Source: Spartobacteria bacterium LR76
GTDB lineage: Bacteria; Verrucomicrobiota; Verrucomicrobiia; Chthoniobacterales; Terrimicrobiaceae
DNA length: 64,000 bases
Assembly: GCA_003054655.1 (NCBI GenBank)
Contig: QAYZ01000014.1
Span: 310,001 to 374,000 of the forward strand
Direction: 5' to 3'
Shown here in pieces: positions 25,403 through 33,940 of the stretch. The position numbers and the translations under genes were made by a program. The notes under the pieces are model-generated. The model made no database searches. It saw nothing but the letters and a program-made list of their open reading frames with translations, and was not told where the DNA came from. How positions within the stretch are numbered: position 1 is the stretch's first letter; each line of letters starts with the position of its first letter.

Positions 25403-26865
25403 TGAATGGCGCGCATAAAAAATACTCGGTGCTGTTGACCGATCTTTATCAACTCACGATGGCGTATGGTTACTGGAAGAATCGAGTTCATGAGCGGGAA
25501 GCCGTCTTTCACCTTTTTTTCCGCAAAAATCCCTTTCAAAGCGGATATAGCGTGGCCTGCGGACTGGCCGATGCGATCGAATATATTCAGCAATTTCGGG
25601 TCGATGAGGAGGAACTCGCCTATCTTGGCACTCTGCGAGGAAATGATGGCCAGGCTCTTTTCGAAAAAGGCTTTCTCGACTACCTGCGTGATCTCAAGTT
25701 CACCTGCGATATTGATGCTGTACCGGAAGGCACGGTCATTTTTCCGCACGAGCCGCTTATTCGGGTTCGAGGTCCCATTTTACAAGGACAGCTCCTCGAA
25801 ACAGCCCTGCTCAACATCATCAACTTCCAGACGCTGATCGCGACGAAGGCCGCCCGTGTTTGCCAGGCGACGGAGGGCGAGCCTGTGCTGGAATTTGGCT
25901 TGCGCCGCGCCCAAGGCATTGATGGCGGGATGGCGGCAAGCCGGGCGGCTCACATTGGGGGCTGTGCCGCGACCTCGAACGTACTGGCCGGCATGCGCTA
26001 CGGCATACCGGTGCGAGGGACGCATGCCCATAGCTGGGTGATGTCGTTCGACACGGAAGAGGAAGCGTTCAATGCCTATGCGCACGCCATGCCAAACAAT
26101 TGCGTTTTCCTCGTGGATACCTACGACACATTGGAAGGCGTTCAGCATGCGGTGCAGGTCGGTCGGAAGCTGCGCGAGCAAGGCCATGAGATGGTGGGAA
26201 TCCGGCTGGATTCGGGCGACTTGGCCTATCTGAGCATCGAGGCCAGAAAGATCTTGGATGACGCCGGCTTCCCCCAGGCGCTCATCGTCGCGAGCAACGA
26301 CCTCGACGAACACATCATCACCAGTCTGAAGCAACAGGGGGCTCGCATCAGCATCTGGGGCGTAGGCACAAAGCTCGTCACGGCCTACGACCAGCCGGCC
26401 ATGGGAGGAGTCTACAAACTTGGTGCTGTGCGGGATGCGGCCGGAGAATGGCATTACCGCCTGAAACTATCGGAACAGGCGATTAAGATTTCGAATCCCG
26501 GTATCCAACAGGTCCGGCGCTTCTTCCACGAAGGGGAATTCATTGGCGACATGATTTACAACGAAGGCCGACCGGTGAAAAATGACCATCTTATCGTGGA
26601 CCCGACCAATATGACTCGCAGCAAGAAGATCCCGCCGAGTGCCACCGCCGAAGATCTTCTCGTGCCCGTCTTTCGCGAAGGCGCACTCAATTACGAGGCC
26701 CCCTCGATTGCGCAGATTCGCGAACGAACGGCCTCCCAGCTCGCCGGTTTTCATCCCGGTATCAAGCGGTTTCTCAATCCCCATCTATACCCCGTCGGCC
26801 TGGAACTCGGACTTTATCACTTGAAGACCGATCTGATCCTAAAAGCCCGCGGCATCGAGGCCTGA
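25402..26865 (+). CDS. pncB: Nicotinate phosphoribosyltransferase
   Basis: 487 residues, the usual length. It joins nicotinate and PRPP to form nicotinate mononucleotide with ATP hydrolysis, the entry step of the Preiss-Handler salvage route. Recognisable blocks are LLTDLYQLTMAYGYWK at the N-terminus, FGLRRAQGIDGGMAASRAAHIGG, GTHAHSWVMSF (with the His that is phosphorylated in this family), VGIRLDSGDL and SNDLDE, and GVGTKLVTAYDQPAMGGVYKL. No Shine-Dalgarno sequence is visible, matching the leaderless promoter just upstream. A 58-bp gap containing a small CCCGCC/GGCGGG hairpin separates it from nadE. Confidence 0.95.
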   Translation: MNGAHKKYSVLLTDLYQLTMAYGYWKNRVHEREAVFHLFFRKNPFQSGYSVACGLADAIEYIQQFRVDEEELAYLGTLRGNDGQALFEKGFLDYLRDLKFTCDIDAVPEGTVIFPHEPLIRVRGPILQGQLLETALLNIINFQTLIATKAARVCQATEGEPVLEFGLRRAQGIDGGMAASRAAHIGGCAATSNVLAGMRYGIPVRGTHAHSWVMSFDTEEEAFNAYAHAMPNNCVFLVDTYDTLEGVQHAVQVGRKLREQGHEMVGIRLDSGDLAYLSIEARKILDDAGFPQALIVASNDLDEHIITSLKQQGARISIWGVGTKLVTAYDQPAMGGVYKLGAVRDAAGEWHYRLKLSEQAIKISNPGIQQVRRFFHEGEFIGDMIYNEGRPVKNDHLIVDPTNMTRSKKIPPSATAEDLLVPVFREGALNYEAPSIAQIRERTASQLAGFHPGIKRFLNPHLYPVGLELGLYHLKTDLILKARGIEA

Positions 26866-26923
26866 CCATGACGGAAATTCCCGCCCTGGCGGGCCTGCTC
26901 ATCAACGCATTAAAGGAACATCC

Positions 26924-28915
26924 ATGAAATTGATTCGGGTCGCGACCGCTGCCTTGAACCAGACTCCGCTGGATTGGGGTGGCAATGAACGCCGCATCCG
27001 GCAGGCCATCACCGAGGCCCGCGACGCCAGCGTCAGTATTCTCTGCCTGCCGGAGCTGTGCCTGACGGGCTACGGGTGCGAAGATGCCTTTCACGCTCAC
27101 GGCACCCGCGAGGCGGCACTCCGGATGCTCGAGCGGCTGCTGCCGGAAACGCAGGGCATGGTTGTCAGCTTTGGACTTCCTCTCCTCTTCCAAAATGCCC
27201 TCTTCAATACGATCTGCCTCGTGGTTAACGGGCGTATCCTCGGTTTCTGCGCGAAGCAGTTTCTGGCTGGAGATGGCATTCATTACGAACCGCGCTGGTT
27301 CAAGGCATGGCCAGGACAAGTCCGGCAAATGGTTGAAGTCCTGGGCGAAGAATATCCGATCGGCGACCTTTTCTTCCGCTGCGGCGACGTCAACATCGGC
27401 TTTGAAATCTGCGAAGATGCCTGGGTGGCGGCGCGGCCCGGAGCCAAACTCGCGCTCCAGGGCGTGGATTTGATTCTCAATCCCAGCGCGAGCCACTTCG
27501 CCTTCGGAAAGATCCAGATCCGGGAACGCTTTGTTCTCGAAGGAGCCCGCGCTTTCAATGTTACTTATCTTTACAGCAATCTTCTCGGTAACGAGTCAGG
27601 GCGGGCCATCTATGACGGAGGCACCCTGATTGCCAGCGGAGACCGGCTTTTAGCCAAGGGGCCACGCTTCTCTTACCAGGATGTTGTATTGACGTCGGCA
27701 GTGATCGATGTGGATGCCACCCGAATGAGCCAGGCTCGCTCGGCCAGCTATCGGCCGCAGATCGGCGGCGCCGCGGAAGAACCTGTAGCAACTGATTTCG
27801 CCTGGATCGAGGTGGAACCCGCCAAAACGGCTCCCGCCACCCGAGCGGGATGGGAAAACAGCCCCACGCTTAAAGAGGAGGAATTTACTCGAGCCGTAGC
27901 TCTGGCCCTGTTCGACTACCTGCGCAAAAGCCATTCGCGGGGTTTTGTCGTCTCGCTCAGCGGGGGTGCGGATTCGGCGGCTGTAAGCTGTCTCGTCTCC
28001 CTGATGAGTCAATTGGTCGCAACGGAGTTGGGACTGGCTGCCGCTTGCGAAAAGATCGGCGTGAGCCCGGAAGGCATTGCAGACCGGGACGCCCTGACAG
28101 GTCGACTTCTCACCTGTGTCTACCAGGCCAGCCGGAATAGCTCGGAAACCACGCGGTATGCGGCGAAAGAAGTTGCCCGGGCCATCGGAGCCGCCTACCA
28201 CGAATTCGACATCGGCGCACTGGTCGATGGTTACACGCAAATGGTGGAGGCGGGCCTGGGGCGAAAACTGAGCTGGCAAACCGACGACATCGCCCTGCAA
28301 AACATTCAGGCCCGCGTCCGCTCGCCCGGCATCTGGATGGTCGCCAACCTGCAAAACGCCCTTCTGCTGTCGACCAGCAACCGCTCGGAAGCAGCGGTCG
28401 GCTATGCCACGATGGACGGCGACACCAGCGGAGGCCTGAGCCCCATCGCTGGCATTGACAAGGCCTTCCTCCGGCAATGGCTGGCGTGGCTGGAAAAAGA
28501 AGGGCTGGAAGGTATCGGCCCCATTCCGGCCTTGAGATGGATCAATGAACAAGCCCCTACGGCCGAGCTTCGCCCGTTGGAGAACAGACAGACCGATGAG
28601 GACGATCTCATGCCATATCCCGTGCTGGACGCCATCGAAAAGGCCGCCATCCGTGACAAACTTTTTCCCCTGGAGGTCTTCCGCCGCCTGCGCCCCGAAT
28701 TTCCTGACTACACCGACGCGCAGTTTGGCCTCTGGATCGAGCGGTTTTTCAAACTCTGGTGCCACAACCAATGGAAGAGGGAACGCTATGCGCCATCCTT
28801 TCATCTCGATGACGAGAACCTCGATCCCAAGACCTGGTGCCGGTTTCCAATCCTCTCGGGAGGGTTTGAGAGGGAACTGGACGAGTTCAGGAAGTTTCTT
28901 CGGGAGAAAAGGTAG
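26924..28915 (+). CDS. nadE: Glutamine-dependent NAD+ synthetase
   Basis: 663 residues, two enzymes in one chain. Residues about 1-270 are a nitrilase-type glutaminase with the Glu in LCLPELCLTGYGCED and the Cys in FEICEDAW. The C-terminal half is the synthetase, with the ATP pyrophosphatase loop SLSGGADSAAV and STSNRSEAAVGYATMDGDTSGGLSPI. Ammonia from glutamine is used to amidate nicotinate adenine dinucleotide to NAD+. AAAGGA lies 7 bp before the ATG. Its stop overlaps the GTG start of pnuC by one base. Confidence 0.95.
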   Translation: MKLIRVATAALNQTPLDWGGNERRIRQAITEARDASVSILCLPELCLTGYGCEDAFHAHGTREAALRMLERLLPETQGMVVSFGLPLLFQNALFNTICLVVNGRILGFCAKQFLAGDGIHYEPRWFKAWPGQVRQMVEVLGEEYPIGDLFFRCGDVNIGFEICEDAWVAARPGAKLALQGVDLILNPSASHFAFGKIQIRERFVLEGARAFNVTYLYSNLLGNESGRAIYDGGTLIASGDRLLAKGPRFSYQDVVLTSAVIDVDATRMSQARSASYRPQIGGAAEEPVATDFAWIEVEPAKTAPATRAGWENSPTLKEEEFTRAVALALFDYLRKSHSRGFVVSLSGGADSAAVSCLVSLMSQLVATELGLAAACEKIGVSPEGIADRDALTGRLLTCVYQASRNSSETTRYAAKEVARAIGAAYHEFDIGALVDGYTQMVEAGLGRKLSWQTDDIALQNIQARVRSPGIWMVANLQNALLLSTSNRSEAAVGYATMDGDTSGGLSPIAGIDKAFLRQWLAWLEKEGLEGIGPIPALRWINEQAPTAELRPLENRQTDEDDLMPYPVLDAIEKAAIRDKLFPLEVFRRLRPEFPDYTDAQFGLWIERFFKLWCHNQWKRERYAPSFHLDDENLDPKTWCRFPILSGGFERELDEFRKFLREKR

Positions 28916-29595
28916 TGGCGAACTCAACGGCAACGAACGCTCCAAGCCGGGCCTCAGCCTCCGAATGGGCTCTGCTGCTGCTGATTTCGGGAACTCTGCT
29001 CGGACTTTCCTGGTTTCAGGTCTGGCCGCTTGGTCTCACCGAAGTGTTGGGATTCGCTACCGGAGGAATCTGCGTCTGGCTCGTCGTTCGCGAAGACATG
29101 CTCAACTGGCCCCTCGGCCTGGCGAATAACCTCGTCTTCTTTGTGCTCTTTCTTTCTGCACGACTCTACGCCGATATGGCCTTGCAAGTGGTCTATTTGG
29201 GTCTTGGTCTTTACGGCTGGTGGGAATGGCTTCATGGCGGACCGAACAAACGGCCCTTGCATATCTCAAGAACCCGCAGACACGAGTGGATCGCCCTTGC
29301 CATCGTCATTCCCATCGCATTGTGGCTGATGGTGACGATACTGGCAGCCATCGGCGATGCCGCGCCTTTTCTGGATGGTTTGACTACGATCCTCAGTCTC
29401 GCGGCTCAGTTTCTTCTCTGCCGAAAGCGGCTGGAAAACTGGTTTTTCTGGATTGCCGCTGACCTCATCTACATCCCTCTTTATTTCAGCCGGTCCTTGC
29501 CATTGACGGCTATTCTCTACGGCATCTTTCTTGTCATGTGCCTCATTGGTTTGACCGAGTGGAAACGAAAGTGGCGGGAACCCCAAACAGCATGA
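28915..29595 (+). CDS. pnuC: PnuC-type nicotinamide riboside transporter
   Basis: 226 residues with seven or so membrane helices. Family motifs are WPLGLANNLVFFVLF, LYGWWEWLHGG and RLENWFFWIAADLIYIPLY. PnuC proteins let nicotinamide riboside diffuse in and rely on a kinase to trap it; the kinase is the next gene. The start is GTG, overlapping the nadE stop. The stop overlaps the next ATG (ATGA). Confidence 0.93.
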   Translation: MANSTATNAPSRASASEWALLLLISGTLLGLSWFQVWPLGLTEVLGFATGGICVWLVVREDMLNWPLGLANNLVFFVLFLSARLYADMALQVVYLGLGLYGWWEWLHGGPNKRPLHISRTRRHEWIALAIVIPIALWLMVTILAAIGDAAPFLDGLTTILSLAAQFLLCRKRLENWFFWIAADLIYIPLYFSRSLPLTAILYGIFLVMCLIGLTEWKRKWREPQTA

Positions 29596-30584
29596 GATTT
29601 CGCACTGCGGTTGTAATTGGAAAATTCTATCCTCCGCATCGGGGACATAAATTCCTGATCGATACTGCTGCATCGCAGGCTGAGCACGTCACCGTCATTG
29701 TTTGCGGCAAAAAGGAGCACGACATACCCGGAGAAGTTCGCGGAAATTGGCTTCGGGAAATTCATCCTAGTGTCACAGTGCTCGTGATCGACGACATCTA
29801 CAGCGATGACGACTCGAAAGAGTGGGCCGACCTCACCATAGGGTGGCTGGGATACACGCCGGACGCGGTTTTCACCTCGGAAGATTACGGAGATCGCTAT
29901 GCCGCCTTCATGGGTTCCACTCACGTGCTCGTCGACAAAGCTCGCTTGCAGGTCCCGTGCTCCGGCACGGCCATCCGGACCCAACCTTTCGCGCAATGGG
30001 AATATTTAGAGCCTCCGGTCAGAGCCTGGTTCGTGAAACGCATCTGTGTCCTTGGAGCGGAGTCGACCGGCACCACCACGCTTGCCCAAGCTTTGGCGCG
30101 GGAGTTAAATACCTGCTGGGTGCCGGAATATGGCCGGGAATACTCAGAGGAGAAAATGCGGCGGGGCGACGATCTCTGGACCACGGAGGAATTCGTCCAC
30201 ATCGCAGAGGAACAAAACCGGCGTGAAAATGCCGCAGCCCGCCAGGCAAACAAAGTTCTCATCTGCGATACCGATGCCTTTGCCACCACTCTCTGGCACA
30301 GGCGCTATATGGGCTTTGAAAATGCCAATGTAGCCAGCGTGGCCGCCGAGAGATGCTGCCACCTTTACATTCTCACCGGTGACGAAATTCCCTTCGTGCA
30401 AGATGGCTATCGCGACGGCGAACACATCCGGCATGAAATGCATGGTTGGTTCAAGCAGGCTCTGGCATGCCAGCCTGTCCCGTGGCGGCTCGTCCAAGGG
30501 TCGCCGGAGAAACGGTTGTCGGAAACTTTATCTCTCATCCAGGAGCACTTTTTCGGCGGCATTTCAGATTCCAAGTTGACATAG
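29592..30584 (+). CDS. nadR: NadR-like NMN adenylyltransferase / ribosylnicotinamide kinase
   Basis: 330 residues from the ATG overlapping the pnuC stop. The N-terminal nucleotidyltransferase has VVIGKFYPPHRGHKFLID (HxGH motif) and a SGTAIR segment. The C-terminal P-loop kinase has CVLGAESTGTTTLAQALA, the catalytic ICDTDAFATTLWH and VQDGYRDG. There is no N-terminal helix-turn-helix, unlike enterobacterial NadR, so it is purely enzymatic; regulation is left to nrtR. The Walker A Lys is replaced by Thr (STGTTT instead of STGKTT), which makes kinase activity worth testing. Fits pnuC next door: import, phosphorylate and adenylate nicotinamide riboside. Confidence 0.9.
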   Translation: MRFRTAVVIGKFYPPHRGHKFLIDTAASQAEHVTVIVCGKKEHDIPGEVRGNWLREIHPSVTVLVIDDIYSDDDSKEWADLTIGWLGYTPDAVFTSEDYGDRYAAFMGSTHVLVDKARLQVPCSGTAIRTQPFAQWEYLEPPVRAWFVKRICVLGAESTGTTTLAQALARELNTCWVPEYGREYSEEKMRRGDDLWTTEEFVHIAEEQNRRENAAARQANKVLICDTDAFATTLWHRRYMGFENANVASVAAERCCHLYILTGDEIPFVQDGYRDGEHIRHEMHGWFKQALACQPVPWRLVQGSPEKRLSETLSLIQEHFFGGISDSKLT

Positions 30585-30604
30585 TGTAATTTCAACACTA
30601 TCGT
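30576..30604 (+). promoter_or_regulatory. nrtR promoter with NrtR-type operator
   Basis: TTGACA (30576-30581) and a weak TATCGT (30599-30604) are 17 bp apart. Between them lies TAGTGT-N7-ACACTA (30582-30600), a perfect six-base inverted repeat with the same spacing as the pncB site. The -35 box overlaps the end of nadR, so the genes from nrtR onward can be transcribed separately. Confidence 0.75.
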
Positions 30605-30627
30605 TGCCGTCAAGATAACGAATCGCG

Positions 30628-31317
30628 ATGGCACACACCTACCAATATTCCCGCGCCGCACTGACCGTTGACTGTGTCGTTTTCGGCTTTGACGAAGGCG
30701 ACCTGAAGCTCCTCCTCATCCAGCGCGACATCGAGCCTTTCGAGGGACGCTGGGCGTTGCCCGGTGGATTCGTCCACGTGGAGGAGTCGCTGGAAGACGC
30801 CGCTCTGCGCGAACTTCAGGAGGAGACCGGCCTGAGTAAAGTGTATCTCGAGCAGCTCTACACCTTCGGCCAGCCTGATCGCGATCCGCGGGAGCGTGTT
30901 GTTACCGTAGCCTACTACGCGCTGGTGAAGCTGAGCAGCCATAGCGTGAAAGCGGCTACTGATGCCCGCAATGCCGCCTGGTTCGACGTTAGCGATCTAC
31001 CGCGGCTGGCCTTCGATCACGAGAACATTATCGAGGCTGCGCTCCTTCGCCTCAAAGGCAAGGTCCGCTACGAGCCGCTCGGATTCGAGCTTCTTCCACC
31101 AAAATTTACCCTCACCCAACTGCAACATCTCTACGAAACTATTCTGGAAGCACCTCTGGATAAGCGGAATTTCCGCAAGAAGATCCTCGCGATGGATCTC
31201 CTGTTGGAGACCGATGAGATCGAGCAGGACGTCGCCCATCGAGCCGCCCGTCTCTACCGCTTCGACGAGGGAAAATACAAACAACTGAAGAAGAAGGGGT
31301 TCCATTTCGAACTATGA
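30628..31317 (+). CDS. nrtR: NrtR-type Nudix-related transcriptional regulator of NAD metabolism
   Basis: 229 residues. Residues about 1-145 are a Nudix domain with an intact box ([24 protein letters not shown]). The C-terminal part is the winged helix typical of NrtR ([28 protein letters not shown]). NrtR proteins repress NAD biosynthesis genes and release DNA when they bind ADP-ribose or related products. Here matching operators lie before pncB and before nrtR itself. The intact Nudix box, not always kept in the family, leaves open that it also hydrolyses ADP-ribose. Its stop overlaps the pncA start. Confidence 0.92.
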   Translation: MAHTYQYSRAALTVDCVVFGFDEGDLKLLLIQRDIEPFEGRWALPGGFVHVEESLEDAALRELQEETGLSKVYLEQLYTFGQPDRDPRERVVTVAYYALVKLSSHSVKAATDARNAAWFDVSDLPRLAFDHENIIEAALLRLKGKVRYEPLGFELLPPKFTLTQLQHLYETILEAPLDKRNFRKKILAMDLLLETDEIEQDVAHRAARLYRFDEGKYKQLKKKGFHFEL

Positions 31318-31961
31318 AAGCTCTCATTATTGTCGACCTGCAAAACGACTTCGTGGAAGGCGGCGCACTGGCCGTCCAGGGCGGGAAGGAACTGGTTCCT
31401 CTTATCAACGAAATCCAGCAACGCTTTGACCTTATCCTCGCGACGCAGGACTGGCATCCCGCGAACCACGGAAGCCACGCCAATAACCATCCCGACGCCA
31501 GTCCTGGCGATGTGGTGGAGCTCGCAGGACGACCACAGATCCTGTGGCCCGCCCACTGCGTGCAGGAGACACGTGGTGCGGACTTCGTTCCCGGCTTGAA
31601 TCAAGATCGCTGGGCCGCCGTCTTTCAGAAGGGAGCGGTCCGGCACATCGACAGCTACAGCGGCTTTTTCGACAATGGGAAGGAACGCGCTACCGGCTTG
31701 GGCGACTATCTCAAGGAACAAGGCGTGACCGACCTGTACATTCTCGGACTGGCCACTGACTACTGCGTGAAATTCACCGCCCTCGATGCGGTGGAACTCG
31801 GTTTTCGCACCCACTTGGTGCTCGACGCTTGCCGCGCAGTGAATCTCCAGCCCGGAGATGAACGCGAAGCCGTCGAGGCAATGCGACAGGCGGGAGTCGA
31901 AATCACGACTTCGCAGGAACTTTTCCCAATCGAAACCATCCCACTCGAACAAAAACTATGA
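31314..31961 (+). CDS. pncA: Nicotinamidase (isochorismatase-like)
   Basis: 215 residues. Deamidates nicotinamide to nicotinate, feeding pncB. Catalytic triad visible: Asp in [10 protein letters not shown], Lys in [15 protein letters not shown], Cys in [15 protein letters not shown]. Metal ligands are in ATQDWHP and LWPAHCV. ATGA overlaps on both sides place it in a tightly coupled operon. Confidence 0.94.
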   Translation: MKALIIVDLQNDFVEGGALAVQGGKELVPLINEIQQRFDLILATQDWHPANHGSHANNHPDASPGDVVELAGRPQILWPAHCVQETRGADFVPGLNQDRWAAVFQKGAVRHIDSYSGFFDNGKERATGLGDYLKEQGVTDLYILGLATDYCVKFTALDAVELGFRTHLVLDACRAVNLQPGDEREAVEAMRQAGVEITTSQELFPIETIPLEQKL

Positions 31962-33196
31962 TCGGATTCTACACTGTCCCTCAAGGCGAGCGCGCGGCGG
32001 TCTGGCGCGTCAATGGCGCGGTACGATACACCGATGGCCCTCGGCGGATGTTTCTCTTTCGCGAGCGTCCCGAGCGGTTGAGGAGGTTTTCGGCAGAGCC
32101 CGATCAGTTCCTCATCATTCGGCAGAAGGATGGCACGACGGTACATCTGCCTGGCCCGGCTTCGACCTGGTTCGATCCAGTGGACCATCTCGCAATCGAA
32201 ATCGGCGAAGCGACAAAGATCGATGCCAACGAGGCCTTGGTGGTTTATCACCGCGAGCCTGCAAGCGTGAGCCGACGAATCATTCGCGGGCCGGCTCTGT
32301 TCGTCCCGACGCCGGAGGAGTGGACACACCAGTTCCGCTGGCATGGGAGCGACGCAAAGCTCGGCAATCGCAAGATCCCGAACGCGCTTCAGTTTACCAA
32401 GTTGCGTGTCATTCCCGACCAGATGTATTTCGACGTCGAGAATGTCCGCACCGCCGACGACGCGCTTTTGATCATCAAGGTGATGGTGTTCTTCGAATTG
32501 GTGGACATCGAAAAGATGCTCGACCAGACGCACGACCCCATTGCCGATTTCATCAACGCCCTTAGTGCGGATGTGGTGGACTTTGTCGGGGGCAATGAAT
32601 TCGATGCCTTCAAAGGCCAGACCGATGCACTGAACCAGCTCGCGACCTATCCCCAACTGATACAAAGAGCAGAAAAGATCGGCTACCGCATCAGCAAGGT
32701 GGTTTATCGCGGCTACTATGCGAGCGACAAGTTGCAGGCGATGCACGATGGCGCGATCGAATGCCGCACCAAGCTTCACCTCGAGGCCGAAACAGAACGC
32801 CAGGCCCAGGAACTCGCCGACATGAAGCTCACCCGCGAGCTGGAGCGGACTGCGAAGCGTCAACAGATGGAGGAGGGCGAGACCCGGCACGGGAATCACC
32901 TCAAGCAATTGCAGCACGATGAACAACTCCGCCAACTGGAGGTCGAACAAAAGCAGACCCTCGAAGCGCGCCGCCGCGAGGAGGACCTCTCGGCCGCCAT
33001 CAAGCGTGAGCAAAACGATCTCACGCTCAACCACGAGCGAGCTATGCACGAGGAACAGGCTCAATTCTTTAGCCGCATGCGCGAGCTCCAGGTCGACCTG
33101 ACCCGCTACCTCGTTGCCCAATACCAAAACCCGGACAAAGTTATACGGATCGATCAAGGGCAGGCCACACCACAACTGCACCTGCATGAAACCTAG
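31958..33196 (+). CDS. Band-7 (SPFH) protein resembling the shoulder of major vault protein
   Basis: 412 residues, no signal peptide or membrane helix. The N-terminal 150 residues look like two beta repeats (for example IDANEALVVYHREPA, then IRGPALFVPTPEEW) of the kind found in major vault protein (MVP). Residues about 160-265 form an SPFH domain: YFDVENVRTADDALLIIKVMVFF, then DFINALSADVVDFV and FDAFKG, which read like the MVP shoulder (FFTDV, ETADHARLQLQL, DFVGDACKAIASRVRG). About 265-385 is a charged coiled coil like the MVP cap helix. It lacks most of MVP's N-terminal repeats. The ordinary alternative is a flotillin/stomatin-like scaffold. Its place inside an NAD/ADP-ribose operon, coupled by ATGA, is unusual. 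Confidence 0.65.
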   Translation: MIGFYTVPQGERAAVWRVNGAVRYTDGPRRMFLFRERPERLRRFSAEPDQFLIIRQKDGTTVHLPGPASTWFDPVDHLAIEIGEATKIDANEALVVYHREPASVSRRIIRGPALFVPTPEEWTHQFRWHGSDAKLGNRKIPNALQFTKLRVIPDQMYFDVENVRTADDALLIIKVMVFFELVDIEKMLDQTHDPIADFINALSADVVDFVGGNEFDAFKGQTDALNQLATYPQLIQRAEKIGYRISKVVYRGYYASDKLQAMHDGAIECRTKLHLEAETERQAQELADMKLTRELERTAKRQQMEEGETRHGNHLKQLQHDEQLRQLEVEQKQTLEARRREEDLSAAIKREQNDLTLNHERAMHEEQAQFFSRMRELQVDLTRYLVAQYQNPDKVIRIDQGQATPQLHLHET

Positions 33197-33204
33197 GACA
33201 CTTT

Positions 33205-33423
33205 ATGTTAAAGAAAGAAAAATACCGCGAACAGGTCGCGCTCTGGCCCAGGAGAGGCCAGCACATCCTCGCCCAATACGATGACAAGGGCGTGGTCGTT
33301 TACCAAGCCTACAGGCAAATCGTCACAGCCAACGAAGACGTCTATCCGGTGTACGACCCGGAAATCGCGCACCATCTCGGGGGCGATATGTATAGCCCCA
33401 AAGCGGAAAGGAGCCTGGCATGA
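33205..33423 (+). pseudogene. DUF4291-like stub with foreign C-terminus
   Basis: 72 codons starting at an ATG with AGGA 7 bp upstream. The first 38 residues (REQVALWPRRGQHILAQYDD, VVVYQAYR) look like the beginning of DUF4291 proteins, which are normally near 190 residues. After YQAYRQ the family match stops and a different tail follows (YPVYDPEIAHHLGGDMYS). The stop overlaps the kptA start (ATGA), as expected for the true end of an upstream operon gene. The simplest reading is an internal deletion joining the head of one gene to the tail of another. It could still be a small expressed protein. Confidence 0.5.
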
Positions 33424-33929
33424 GCAAGCAAGATGTCCGCAAAAGCAAATTCCTCAGCCTCGTACTTCGCCATGAGCCCGAAAGAATCGGCGTGAAACTC
33501 GACGAGAGTGGCTGGATTGACGTTGAGGCGCTTCTCGCCGCGATGACAGCCCATGGTAAGCCTCTCAGCCGTGCGGAACTCGACCAACTGGTCAGGGAGA
33601 ACGACAAACAGCGTTTCGCGTTCAATAGTGACGGCACACGCATTCGTGCCAACCAGGGCCATTCCGTGGAGGTTGACCTCGCGTTGGAGGCTCAGATGCC
33701 CCCAGAGAAGCTCTATCATGGAACAGTGGAAAAGTTTCTCGCTTCCATCTTCCGCGAGGGCCTGCTCAAAGGCGAGCGGCATCATGTGCATCTCTCGCCG
33801 AATCTGGAGACAGACTGGAAGAGTTCAACAGCCGAATCATCGGCCTTATTGAAATCCTCGACGTCTTTCGCGGCGAGGGATGTACCGAGGAACTCGACGA
33901 CAACCAAAAGGTTCCCAAAGCTTGGCTGA
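33420..33929 (+). pseudogene. kptA: RNA 2'-phosphotransferase (Tpt1/KptA) lacking its C-terminal part
   Basis: KptA transfers an RNA 2'-phosphate to NAD+, releasing ADP-ribose 1'',2''-cyclic phosphate. The N-terminal 125 residues are well preserved: KFLSLVLRHEPE, DESGWIDVEALL, LYHGTVEKF and HHVHLSPNLET. After that the expected C-terminal strands (the GKPVVL and GVWLT regions) are missing and the frame runs through about 45 unrelated residues. Family members need this region to complete the NAD-binding site, so the gene is probably inactive. A different frame takes over at the break and reaches the next gene's start. Confidence 0.8.
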
Positions 33930-33940
33930 CCACGATATGA
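33803..33940 (+). pseudogene. C-terminal tail of a lost gene, out of frame with kptA
   Basis: In the +2 frame, 45 codons read like a genuine helical protein end (DRLEEFNSRIIGLIEILDVF, then LDDNQKVPKAWLTTI). Its TGA overlaps the NUDIX start as ATGA, the junction type used throughout this operon. It begins where the kptA homology stops. I read it as the 3' end of a gene that stood between kptA and the NUDIX gene before a deletion. The family is unknown. Confidence 0.5.

Noticed and set aside
27650-28945. 431-codon minus-strand frame
   Set aside because: Shadow of nadE.
31760-33187. 475-codon minus-strand frame
   Set aside because: Antisense to the MVP-like gene, which is coupled to its neighbours by ATGA overlaps; no motifs on this strand.
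33420-33940. A simple frameshift in an otherwise complete kptA
   Set aside because: The sequence in the new frame does not resemble the KptA C-terminus, so a deletion or fusion fits better.
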